The notes under the pieces: generated by a model
Database searches by the model: none
What the model was told of the DNA's origin: nothing
The model's input: only the letters and a program-made list of their open reading frames with translations
Position numbers and translations under genes: made by a program
NCBI GenBank assembly: GCA_027382625.1
Contig: JAJKFJ010024085.1
Span: 1-20,580 of the forward strand
Length of the DNA stretch: 20,580 nucleotides
Direction of reading: 5' to 3'
Source of the DNA: Tetmemena sp. SeJ-2015
Lineage: Eukaryota; Ciliophora; Spirotrichea; Sporadotrichida; Oxytrichidae
Shown here: piece after piece, positions 10,322-18,797 of the stretch
Layout of the letters: every line of letters starts with the position of its first letter
How positions within the stretch are numbered: the first letter of the stretch is position 1

Positions 10322-11282
10322 TATTTTATTTATATTATTTTAATCTAACTTTAATTATTATCCCACATCCCTATTTTAACGATAAGCTTATTAGTAATAA
10401 TAATTCGATCTTTTAAAATTTTAAAATACACTTATTATTTAAAGTAAAAGTTTATAATACATTTAATTAAGATTTTCAGAGTAATTATTATTGCTTAACA
10501 ATTTAAGAATGGAGAACAATATTGGTGCAGAATGAATAAATGGATATAAGGACAATAGAAAAAATAAGAATTCTCATTTTTAGCAACCTTTATTAGAAAA
10601 TTAATGGAGTAGAGATAGCAGAGCAAATTTACATACATATATCAAAATAATTTGAAAATTAAACAGAGAGCTTTTGATAATGGCGGAAAGATGTGATATT
10701 CAGTTGGAATCTGAAGAAAATAATCATCATAAAAAAGATAATACTATACATCTTGAGGGTTATCTTCATTTTTATTTTATATTTGTAACTCCTTTATATA
10801 ACTCACCAAATTTATAAATTATAATTTATACTATGAAAGGACCTCTGTCATTTATGTTTAAGCAACATAAATAGAAATTAGAGCAAACATATCTTTAAAA
10901 AGAGTATTGAATTTTGATAATGTACAATTTATGGTGAAAACATTTTAAAAAGCTATTATTTATTTAGTTAGAGTATATAATATTTAATGAGAATAAGTCT
11001 TTATCATGTAAATTCAGATAAAATTGAGAAAGTATTGAAACTAGTTCTCATAATTCTAATCTATAAAGTTCAATATTTATGAAAAAAATATTTATTATTT
11101 TTAATTAATAGCTTTTAATCTAAAAATTAAAGAATTATAAGAAATTATCAAACATTCAAATGAGAAGTTTATGCAGCATTATTTGAAAATTTAAAAGCGA
11201 ATAAATATAACTTAAAGCATCTTAATTTTTTTCGAAGATGGATTTCAAATTTCATGATGTATATTAATTTGAAATATAGCTG

Positions 11283-11500
11283 AGAATTTAATAAAAAAGA
11301 GAATTAAATTAGATATTAAATTAAAATGGATTAAATGAGAGGCAGTTGAAGTATCTCAAATTTGAATAATAATTACACCATTCAATTCATCATCAAATTC
11401 TAAGAACTTTTTATCCTTGCAACTTTTGTGTGGGAGTGCTCAGTAAAGAGTTATAAGCGACACAAGTTGTAATGAAAATAAAGATGAGGAAGAAGAAGAA
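11283..11500 (+). repeat. Duplicated LRR 3' segment, copy 2 (inverted copy at 5497-5715)
   Basis: The plus strand here matches the minus strand of 5715-5497 through the shared codons for QQKRELN, SIHH, LRTF, PCNFCVG and ELQATQV. Similarity stops after the purine-rich GAAGAAGAA run, where LRR-A enters the 70-bp repeat but LRR-B does not. Confidence 0.72.
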
Positions 11501-11525
11501 TGCGCGAGGCATATCTCGCTGCTGA

Positions 11526-11660
11526 GAGGTACTGTGAAGATGATTAAAGAAGAAACTCTTATTAATTTTTGATTCTCTATCGAACAAGCTGCAGATCAGG
11601 GGTGAATCTGCGATTTCAACTGACACCATTTTGCAACTCTCCATTTATTATTTTAACCAA
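11526..11660. other. 135-bp gap between convergent LRR-B and LRR-C
   Basis: Lies between the TGA of LRR-B (11523-11525) and that of LRR-C (11663-11661). By position it holds both 3' ends. No specific signal is recognised. Confidence 0.4.
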
Positions 11661-14600
11661 TCATCGATTTTAATTAAAATTCCATCTATATTATAAAAGT
11701 TTTAAAATTGACTTGCAACCAATTTTTCCTTTAATTATGATATCTAATTAAAAATATTTTATAAAATAGAGATTGATTTAAGTTTTTTTAACTTACAAGA
11801 ATAAAATGAAATCAGAGTTGAATAAATTATATATTAGGGAGCTAAGAAATAATTTACTCCGCTTTATGAGTAAATAGTTGATTTGAGAGTCTTTTTTTTA
11901 TGATTTAGAGTCTAAAAACTGTTAATTTTTAAATTGAATTTGGCAAGCTGTCAAGTATTTCTAATTGCTAACTCTCCTCAGTTTATATATCTTCATATAT
12001 TACTTTCCCAATGATAAACTAAACTTGTAAATTTAAAATTTGAAATAATGTTTTATGCAGGGATGAATTTTGATCGCCTACAAAAGCCTTTTACACTCCT
12101 CATATTTCAAGTCTATTCTGAACATACTCAAGCTAGTTATCAATCTATTGCTTTCTAACAGATTATCCAGCCTATTAAATATGAAGTCTTAGAAAAAGGA
12201 ACCTGATAAATCAAGAACTCTCAAAAACTTAGGCTTATTTTCTTCTAGAGAATCAAATAACGCCTTTTTATATGAAGCAAAATAAATTATTATTCTTTAA
12301 AATATAATAAATGAAGGAGAAAATTTACTGTTCAAAATTTAAAAACGCCTCAATCTTTGCTATGTGGTAATCTAATCAAAGAGAGCTTAATATTAGAATA
12401 ATTTAATTAAATTACAAATCTACTTATTTAATTCCTTTTTTAACAGCTATTTATATAATTTAATGATTAAAATTTCAACTGAAGACATTTGGATTACAAG
12501 GCTTTTGCAATTTGGAAGACAAAGATTCATTTAGAGTATGTTTAATAATTATAGAGAAAATGAAAATCTTTTCATTTAAAATATAATATTATAAATTGCT
12601 AGTCATAATTTAAAGTCCACTAGCATTTGAATAACTTGCTCTTTCAAGAGTCTATTCCTTTTCTCTTTTTTATAATTTCCTCATTTATTTACTTTTTAAA
12701 TTGCTAAAGCTGTTTTCCATTCAAAATTTTAATTGCTTTTATTTATAAAATGCTTCTAATTTTACTCATTTTTAAATTTTGACTACTTGAAATACTGGAT
12801 GCCACTCTTAGAGTATTGCTTTTATTTAAATATAATAAGAAATTTCTCAAAAGGAACTTTTTATAAATCTGGATCATTGGCGAAGAGATTATTTCTTGAT
12901 GACTCGCCTCAAAATGTAGCTTTATTTTATCTTATGAGAGCTTTTGACTTTCTGAAATATATTTTTAGGCAGTTTAAAATAATCTTTATCTTCTTGGCAT
13001 GCGTCGTCTTGGATAAATAATTTTTGAAAATACATTAGGTTTTTAGATGTAGTATTTAATGGGCTTTTTAATTTTCTTAAGCTTCCTTGATTTCATCACT
13101 AAGATAATTAATTTAGAGGATCAAAGCTTCTAAAAGAATGACATAGAATCATACTTGTACTTCTTTAAATTTCCTTTATTCAATTCTGTGGTTTTTATCT
13201 TACTAAACTTAGTTACTTCAAATAAATATTACTATAGTCTAAAATTATTGTTTATGCCAAAATTTTACTTAAAATTTTTCCAAAATTATAGCCTTGAAGT
13301 GACCTGACTTCTATGATTTAAAAGTCTTAACAAAATTTGATTCTACTAAAGTTCTTTGTTATTATTATAATTTACAGTATAAATTTTATTTTATGGATGA
13401 GTATCTCAACTTTACTTTAGGGCCTTTATTTCCTTATACTTATTTAAATTTCTATTTCTATTTCCTAGAGAGAAAATAAATATATTCCTCTTGTCTCTCA
13501 TTTGATTTAGACTCATATTTTCCAAAATAGACCTTTACTAAGACAGGACTTTAGAAATTTTACTAGTGAGTTATTTCAAATTTATTTTAAAGAAAACAAT
13601 TTTACAAATTCTCAATTTTTTAATATTCACATCTCAAATTCTATTGAAAAAGAACCAGCTTCAAAATATTTTATGTTATAGCCGATTCAGAAGTATAACC
13701 AATTTAAAAATAATTATAAGTAACATTTTATGAATAAATTGTGAATTATTTGTTTCTATAATTTTTAAACAATCTCTAATGAATCTTACTCTTCCAAATT
13801 ACAACAGCCTTTTAATTAAGAGATCTCCTATTGAAATTTTATTCTTCAAATTAAACCATTGGCTGTTTTAAATTGATTAATTTAGTAATTTTGTAATTTT
13901 AATTTAATTATCATTATAATTGCTTGTGAGATTATTTTGCTATTTTTGTCCTTATTTATCCTCAAATTTTATTCCATCGAGACTCACTTTTGCAAGGTTA
14001 TCAAAAATGCCCAGAAAAAAAATAGCATATTTTTGTAGAAGGGAGCAAAAATAATCTAGATCAAAGATTGCTTTTACAGAGTTATTCTGCATCTTAAGCA
14101 TGAGAGCTTACAGGGTATGATTAAAATTAATAAGGAAGATTAGTCTTCGTCTCAAATAATTCCTCCTCTTTCAAAAGAGGCTCATCAGAATTTATATCGA
14201 TTGATAATGTGAAATTTATAAAAGAAATTTATTATTGAAAGGTTAGGTTTCAGTGAGAAATTATTTTTTAATTTTAAAGTATTTTAATTTAAGGAAGTAG
14301 ATAAAAGTAAATTAATTTATTCATTTTCACCCAAGAAAAAATTAAATGGGTTTTAAAAAAATAGTCTCTTACAGCAACTTCAATTTAAGTCAAGAGCATA
14401 ACTCTTGTTTAACAATAAAGATGTAAATTTAAATATATTTTGCTAATTGATAAGATAAAATAAGCTGAAAATTTTGTTTCATTCTAAAAATCAACGAATA
14501 AACTGAAGAAATTTGAAATAAAGACACTAAAATACCTAAAAAAATAAATTTATAAGTTGATTTATGACTAATAACTTGCTCTAAAGCAGGATTTTGCATT

Positions 14601-15276
14601 TAATATTTCGCATTACCTAGTCAGATTCTGAGAAGGCGGAGTAAGATTTTTATTTTTAAAATATAGACTCAGCTATCTAATACTATTCTTCTTATATTTA
14701 AATTCAAGATAGTCTTGTTTTGAGAAAATCCTTTTAAAAAAGTAAAGTCTGTTGCTACAATACTCAAGTTTTCAACAAGAATATAAAATTTAATTAATTT
14801 AAAACAGATGTGTTATTTTCGATGAATTTTTTAAACATTTAGGAACTGAAGGAGGGATATTTAAAGTCTAGAGTTTTAATCTTTGTTGATTTTTCCAGAC
14901 AGCTGAGTAAGTTTTTTTTAATTAATCCCCCTTTAACTTTGTATAATGTCAAGGACACTAAATTGGGAAAGTCCTTATCAAAGTTAATACTCTAAATATC
15001 GTATTTATTTTTAAAGTCATATTACTAATTTAAGCTTGATTTAGCGAAATTTTTTTTAATTTATGATTTCTATTGATAGTTAAAGTTTCTGCATTGGGAT
15101 TCCCTTTGTAGACCTTCAGTTTCCTGGCAGTTGAGAAAAATGTTCATTTTGGACGATCTAGGGCTCATTGGATAGCGCTTGCAAAATTAGCTGGACTTTA
15201 TCCTGTGCGATGACCCTCTATCTGCTCTCCTGATGGAGTTAACCTGACTTTAATGTGGCAGGTGCCAATTATTCAT
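11661..15276 (-). CDS. LRR-C: leucine-rich-repeat protein gene, frame interrupted
   Basis: The minus strand opens at ATG 15276 (MNNWHLPHQSQVNSIR) and stays TGA-free for 171 codons to 14764, including FPNLVSLTLYKVKGG, KSTKIKTLDFKYPSF and SVLNQLNFIFLLK, regular leucine-rich repeats. The frame then shifts (LSIVATDFTFLKGF, close to ATDLSYFADFSEHTS in LRR-A) and shifts several more times to about 12640; two clear blocks there are 13120-12644 (159 codons) and about 13690-13218. The last block, 12602-11661, is open for 313 codons and contains FLRVLDLSGSFFQDFIF and LITSLSMFRIDLKYEECKRLL, typical of ribonuclease-inhibitor-like repeats. Early residues include several Cys (QFCKRY, LNCQE, QCRN) that could bind metal. 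Gln is often TAA/TAG. A standard-code ORF on the plus strand at 12787-13020 is its shadow. Role probably protein-protein interaction; unknown in detail. Confidence 0.66.
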
Positions 15277-15381
15277 AAATGTAGCCTCCTAATTAAATTG
15301 CCCTCACAAATTGAGGATTCAGCCAAAGTGCACAGGATCATTGTTTCTCCCCTTGGAATGAGCATTCCATTGATATCCATA

Positions 15382-15498
15382 TTGCTAGGGTTAATTAAAA
15401 ATTTTTTCTCCCTCAAGCACCTTCACAGAAACAACATCATTCATAGAGATATTAAACCTTAAAATATTCTCAACTAAAAAACTTCAAAGTTAAAATAG
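15382..15498 (+). pseudogene. Protein kinase catalytic-loop fragment
   Basis: The plus frame reads GLIKNFFSLKHLHRNN and then IIHRDIKPQNILN, which is the end of helix E and the catalytic loop of a Ser/Thr protein kinase: H-R-D with the catalytic Asp at 15448-15450, Lys two residues on, and the conserved Asn of KPQN. The Gln of KPQN is TAA, as in a ciliate gene. KTSKLK follows, as before a DFG motif, but the frame is lost at about 15498 before any DFG. Upstream of 15382 the ATP-binding lobe (GxGxxG, VAIK) is not visible; the region overlaps the start of LRR-C on the other strand. It is either a decayed remnant or one short germline segment of a kinase gene. The element end with C4A4 follows 96 bp later. 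Confidence 0.55.
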
Positions 15499-15594
15499 TT
15501 CCTTATTTATATTTAAGAAGAAAAAAAACTAAAATTATATGAGCTATAATAAGAAACGAAAAGTTTTTTTAGACATGGAGTTCATAATAAACCA

Positions 15595-15611
15595 CAAAAC
15601 CCCAAAACCCC
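15595..15611 (+). repeat. C4A4 telomere-type terminus of the TBE-like element
   Basis: CAAAACCCCAAAACCCC, exactly two hypotrich telomere units, internal to the contig. It fits the 17-bp telomeric end described for TBE elements. The base composition changes at once on its right side. No matching GGGGTTTTGGGGTTTTG is present near 20.2 kb. Confidence 0.85.
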
Positions 15612-15738
15612 AATTACCCAAGTTGAGAGAGAGTGTGAAGTGATGAGAAATGTGCAGATTTAATTGCACGTGAAAAGGCTCAATAGAGTCGTTAAACCTG
15701 ACCCCTCTATCCAAATCAGATCTGAAAAATGGCGAGCA

Positions 15739-15948
15739 TCATTCAGATGAAACCATTGATCTCACTCTTATCTCTATTGTGTTCTCTCTGCTTTCTAGCT
15801 CTTCGTCTTCGCCAATAGCTGCTTATCTCCTCCTTGCTATCCTCAGATCACGCATTGGCTGAACTGACAGGATTCCTTCCTGATGAGAAGAAGTGAATGC
15901 ATGCCGAGAGAGAAGGAGCATCCTTCCTTGTGAATTAGAGATAGCCAT
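15739..15948 (-). CDS. Small hypothetical protein, 69 aa, near the element end
   Basis: ATG 15948 lies right beside an AT-rich spacer and opens 70 codons to TGA 15741-15739. The product is charged: a basic stretch (RDLRIARRRQAAIG) is followed by an acidic one (EDEELESRENTIE). One Gln is TAA. It sits between the C4A4 terminus and the next gene, both of which read in the same direction. No family is recognised. The opposite strand holds a 55-aa frame from ATG 15729 that is rich in Leu and Ser and could be membrane-like; I prefer the minus frame because of its composition and its position next to the AT-rich spacer. Confidence 0.42.
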
Positions 15949-16000
15949 GTTTGACGAGCCTCCCCTTATATTATTAACTTATATAATTTAAATGTCTAAA
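15949..16000. promoter_or_regulatory. AT-rich intergenic spacer in the element
   Basis: About 30 bp of nearly pure A/T (15966-15992), bordered by GC-rich sequence, just upstream of the ATG at 15948 and downstream of a TGA at 16003-16001. Same pattern as the spacers at 17801-17867 and 18694-18797, so probably promoter and terminator. Confidence 0.4.
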
Positions 16001-17800
16001 TCAAACGAGGAGACGAGAAAGCAGAGAAAGGTATAAGAGAGATGCGAGCTGGTCTTCATCTTAAGAGGTCGAAACTTTCAGATCAGTAGTTCTCGAGGAT
16101 AGAGGAGGTGCATCGTCAAAGCAACTCCTTTGATAGCTTCTCTTTTCTCTTCCATCTCATCTCTCCTCACACTCCATGAGAGGCGCCGCTTTCTCAAGAG
16201 CATGAAGCGCACTCCTCCACTCGCAGAGGACTATGGCCAGTCTCCTCAGCTTATTTGCTCCTCAAGACAGCATGCGCAACACCTCTCTCACAAGTCTCCG
16301 GCTCTCACTTCGTTGACATGGCCTTGCGGATCTCGCCAGACTTGTAGAATGTCTCCCTCCTCACAACTCCGAGCCGCTATCAATCTCAGTGCTGTATGAA
16401 GTGATTCCTCGGCAGACATTCCTCCATCTTCGAGCACCTCCGGCTCGCCAAGCGCGTGATTGGGTAACACAATGGCGCGGCACTTCTCCTAGGCCCTCCT
16501 TCTAACGGCGGTTGGTTAGTCCGGCTAGCTTTTCTCCCTCATCTCCCCGGACTAGCTCCAGTGACCCGGGTAGTGGCGAGCCTGCCAATCACGGCTTTGA
16601 GAGGTCCTTGCCCATGAGATGAGCCCTCGAACAGATGCTCAGCGCAGCCTTGCTAAACCGTCTGTCCAAGCCAGAGAGCTGAAGGAGGAATCTCCTTTAG
16701 ATGCACTCGATGCTCAGGTCATCCCAGTCGGTGAGATGATAAGCAGCAAGGCCAGCTCTTCCTCAACTCATCACAATTAGGCGAAGGCTTTGCTCTAGCC
16801 GCCATGAGTTGACACAACCCTTCCAGCTAAACTAAGAGACCTATGCTGTGGGATCCCAAGCTTGCGGCTGCCGAATCTCTTCTCCTTCAAGCGGGCTTCT
16901 AGCCACAAATGAGATGGTGAGGATCTCCTTGGCCTCTCCCACTCGACTCAGCCCGTCTCTGCTCCTGGTGCGCGATGAGTTCGATTAAGCTTTCCAAAGG
17001 GATTTCGGGAATAAGGGTGGCATATGTACGTGGCTCACGCCGAAGTTGCCACCCAACTTCGAGCCATCAGCGTTAGTTAAGCTGTTACTAATGCTCAAGG
17101 CCTCCCATGGCTCAATCGCTGCTCCTTGGCGCCATCCTTACTCAATGGTCCAGGCAGTTCGCGAAAGTATTAAGAGGCCTCCAGACTGGATGTGGAGAGG
17201 AGGGTAGCTGCGTATCTTCCTTGTGCACTGCCAGAGCCATCCCCTAGAGGGAGGGAGCTGCCTGGTCGCCAAATGCCCAGACAGGCTTTCACCTTGCCCA
17301 ACATCCCCAAGTTGCCTAAGACTATAGCAGTTGAGAGCCATATCTAGGCCATCTATCACTTCTCACAAAATCACTCCTAATCAAGCAGGGTCGTTCAAAG
17401 CTTCACCTTGTCATGACGATTCTATTTCATCCCCCGCCCGACTCCAGTCATCGACATCCTCGCCATTGTCGAGTAAACCCGTCCATGTGGGAAGCTAAGC
17501 GCATGAATGTGGTGCGGGGCATATCAGTAGACTCCTTGGCCCAGTGGCATCAAACTCCCTGCTGGTCCCCTCCGGGGTTTTGGAATGAGAGGGTGTTAGG
17601 GCATTTGAACTTAGCCCATTCGACGGTAAATCAGAGTCGATGATACCACCCACTGAGACGCAGACCATGACTTGAGGGTTGGATCTCACCTGCTTGCTTC
17701 GGCGGGATGTATGGTGTCGCCCCGCTGGTGAGAGTGATATAGTGAGTTGCGACAGATCGGCATCCACTTCATCGTCTCCTTCTTTGAGGGATAGGAGCCT
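16001..17800 (-). CDS. Long minus-strand gene of the element, multi-exon or broken
   Basis: Between two AT-rich spacers the minus strand shows several good blocks in different frames. Near 17790-17414 there is KEGDDEVDADLSQL and an acidic end (DNGEDVDDWSRAGDE). Near 17060-16890 there is LRREPRTYATLIPEIPLE followed by LIELIAHQEQRR. At 16470-16300 there is GEPEVLEDGGMSAEESLH and GDILQVWRDPQGHV. At 16250-16003 there is KLRRLAIVLCEWRSALHAL and a tail ending LLSRLLV before TGA 16003-16001. The total, about 1.8 kb, would fit the ~57-kDa protein of TBE elements, but I see no zinc finger or kinase motif, so that identity is only positional. Short introns such as those in the neighbouring genes probably explain part of the frame changes; an in-frame TGA near 16155 may be a lesion. 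Plus-strand ORFs at 15992-16399 and 17413-17643 are Ser/Pro-rich shadows. Confidence 0.42.
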
Positions 17801-17867
17801 CTGAAATAAAATTTATAATCTACCGGCTAGTAAGTTTAATTAAGCGCTTAAAAATTAATAACGTCAG
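17801..17867. promoter_or_regulatory. AT-rich spacer between two minus-strand genes of the element
   Basis: Short AT-rich stretch after the TGA at 17870-17868. It ends in TTTATTTCAG on the minus strand, which could also be a splice acceptor for the next gene. Confidence 0.35.
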
Positions 17868-18307
17868 TCACTCCATCAAATCAATCTACTATTAGCCAGG
17901 CACCAGCAGTGAAGGCTTGCCCTCATCGTCGATCATGCCTCCCTCGTGGAGGCGGAGCGCAAGCTGCTTGTACCCGAGGAGATCGCCGACTTGGTCCTTT
18001 AGCTGGCCAATCTCATCCATGACGCGCTTGTTCTCCTGCATGTATAGGGTCTTTGGCTTCGAAGCAATAGATATCTCCTTGATCTCCTCGACCACAACGC
18101 TGGGCCACTCCTTTCTTTTGGCACTCTGCTTTATGAGAAATGCGGATCGCCCCTTCTAGACTACGCTGAAATTAGACCGCTAAGGCTCTTACCGCTAAAG
18201 GTGATCGAGTTCGAGAGAGCGCTGGCGAACTCTGGTTTCATCATTACCAATGAATTTTGGCTCCGATCCAGCATCTCACGCCTCACCTGCTTCGCTTTCA
18301 GTATCAT
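17868..18307 (-). CDS. Coiled-coil-like protein, 135 aa, with a 32-nt intron
   Basis: ATG 18307 overlaps the TGA of the upstream ORF as ATGA. The first exon (18307-18193) reads MILKAKQVRREML and MKPEFASALSNSITF. An intron, GTAAGAG...CGTAG (18192-18161, 32 nt), is needed to keep the frame. The second exon (18160-17868) gives SAFLIKQSAKRKEWPSVVVE, then a helical, charged stretch (MQENKRVMDEIGQLKDQ) and HEGGMIDDEGKPSLL. The spliced length, 408 nt, is an exact number of codons and ends at TGA 17870-17868. No family is recognised. Because of the ATGA overlap and the matching helical character it may be the second half of one protein whose frame was broken by one base near 18310; joined, it would be in the size range of the smaller accessory protein of TBE elements. 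Confidence 0.58.
18161..18192 (-). other. Intron, 32 nt
   Basis: Minus strand GTAAGAGCC...CAGCGTAG. Splicing converts two blocks in different frames into one of 136 codons including the stop. TAG acceptor as in the other two introns of the element. Confidence 0.6.
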
Positions 18308-18693
18308 TTGGTTTATTCAATCTGTGTCGAGGAGAGCAAGACGTCCGTGATCCGCTTCTTGTCGAGGTGGAGCCAATCGCGCTGGTCTGGCAGGTACTTT
18401 AGGAGTGACACCTGACTCTGTGCGTAGTCCAGGAAGTTATCGGCAGTTAGACCGTCAATCTGGGGCACAGCGGCGACGATTACTTGGCTGCGCTTCAAGT
18501 GCTATCACTGTTACGAAGCAAACTTTACCTCCTTCACTCCTGTGAGGATACTCCTAAAGAAGTAGATGTTGGAGCAGTTGATCTTCGGGAGGTAGGCGCC
18601 GCACTCTTGGGACAGGAAATCGTAGAGCTCCTTCTTGCTCCCTATCTTTTTTCTGACTTCGTTTACGTGAATTTGATTGAGTTGTCTATCCAT
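18304..18693 (-). CDS. Accessory protein of the element, 120 aa, with a 27-nt intron
   Basis: ATG 18693 follows a 104-bp AT-rich divergent promoter shared with the transposase. Exon 1 (18693-18529) reads MDRQLNQIHVNEVRKKIGS and YDFLSQECGAYLPKIN. The intron GTAAAG...GATAG (18528-18502, 27 nt) contains TGA and must be removed. Exon 2 (18501-18304) continues HLKRSQVIVAAVPQIDG, SLLKYLPDQRDWLHLDKK and ends STQIEQTK at TGA 18306-18304, with TAA read as Gln. The spliced length is exactly 121 codons. No known fold is recognised. Its place beside the transposase suggests a role in the mobility of the element, but this is inference. It probably forms one gene with the next ORF (see there). Confidence 0.62.
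18502..18528 (-). other. Intron, 27 nt
   Basis: Minus strand GTAAAGTTTGC...GTGATAG. It contains an in-frame TGA; removal joins GVKE to HLKRSQ without changing the frame. Among the shortest introns one would expect in any eukaryote. Confidence 0.65.
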
Positions 18694-18797
18694 TGTTGCG
18701 TGATTTACTGGTGGAGAGGCTCTTTTGAGGTCGCCTTGAATTATAACCTATAATATTATTTAATATTGGAAATCGTATAAATAAAAGTCTCTCCAAT
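18694..18797. promoter_or_regulatory. Divergent promoter region of the element
   Basis: 104 bp between ATG 18693 (minus) and ATG 18798 (plus). The right two-thirds (18730-18785) are strongly AT-rich inside a GC-rich element. It must serve both the accessory gene and the transposase. Confidence 0.5.

Larger units (their letters stand above)
8941..11525 (+). pseudogene. LRR-B: LRR-family gene, plus strand, heavily frame-broken
   Basis: ATG 8941 opens MDLTQYLDSLDKELPN and 79 codons to TGA 9175-9177, whose last residues overlap a block in the next frame (MIDGFVLTQREASLQ). Further blocks follow: RVLYSLTLFLHNR near 9400, a 110-codon frame from ATG 9798 to TGA 10127 (MVSDVKPIKKEKVL), SFFKQVILFIDFIDQ near 10140, and NGEQYWCRMNKWIQ near 10510. 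Near 11170-11225 FENLKANKYNLKHLNFF parallels FDILKASSEKCLRHLSV of LRR-A. The end (11283-11525) is the clear homologue of the LRR-A C-terminus and stops at TGA 11523-11525. The middle is AT-rich and includes an (AT) run. More frame changes than its paralogues suggest an advanced stage of decay. Regions 9180-9350 and 9550-9790 show little coding signal. Confidence 0.48.

Noticed and set aside
12787..13020. 77-aa standard-code ORF on the plus strand
   Set aside because: It lies opposite a 159-codon TGA-free LRR-C block (13120-12644 minus) with better composition; the plus frame is rich in Phe, Leu and Ile and is the antisense shadow.
15140..15260. Plus-strand frame FGRSRAHWIALAKLAG as the kinase N-lobe
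   Set aside because: No ATP-binding motifs, a TGA separates it from the catalytic loop, and the minus strand here is the open N-terminal part of LRR-C.
15595..15611. C4A4 as a real chromosome end or assembly telomere
   Set aside because: It has sequence on both sides, only two units, and a transposon-like block follows; a TBE-type terminus explains it better.
16130..16399. Plus-strand ORF of 89 aa (extendable to an ATG at 15992)
   Set aside because: Ser/Leu/Pro-rich with no motif; the opposite strand gives charged, helix-rich protein in the same place, so I take it as antisense.
17573..17583. GGGGTTTTGG as the right telomeric end of the element
   Set aside because: Only one unit, in the middle of a coding block, with no change of composition. 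Not a terminus.
17413..17643. Plus-strand ORF of 76 aa
   Set aside because: Composition (His, Pro, Trp, Ser) typical of antisense; minus-strand block at 17790-17414 with acidic residues is preferred.
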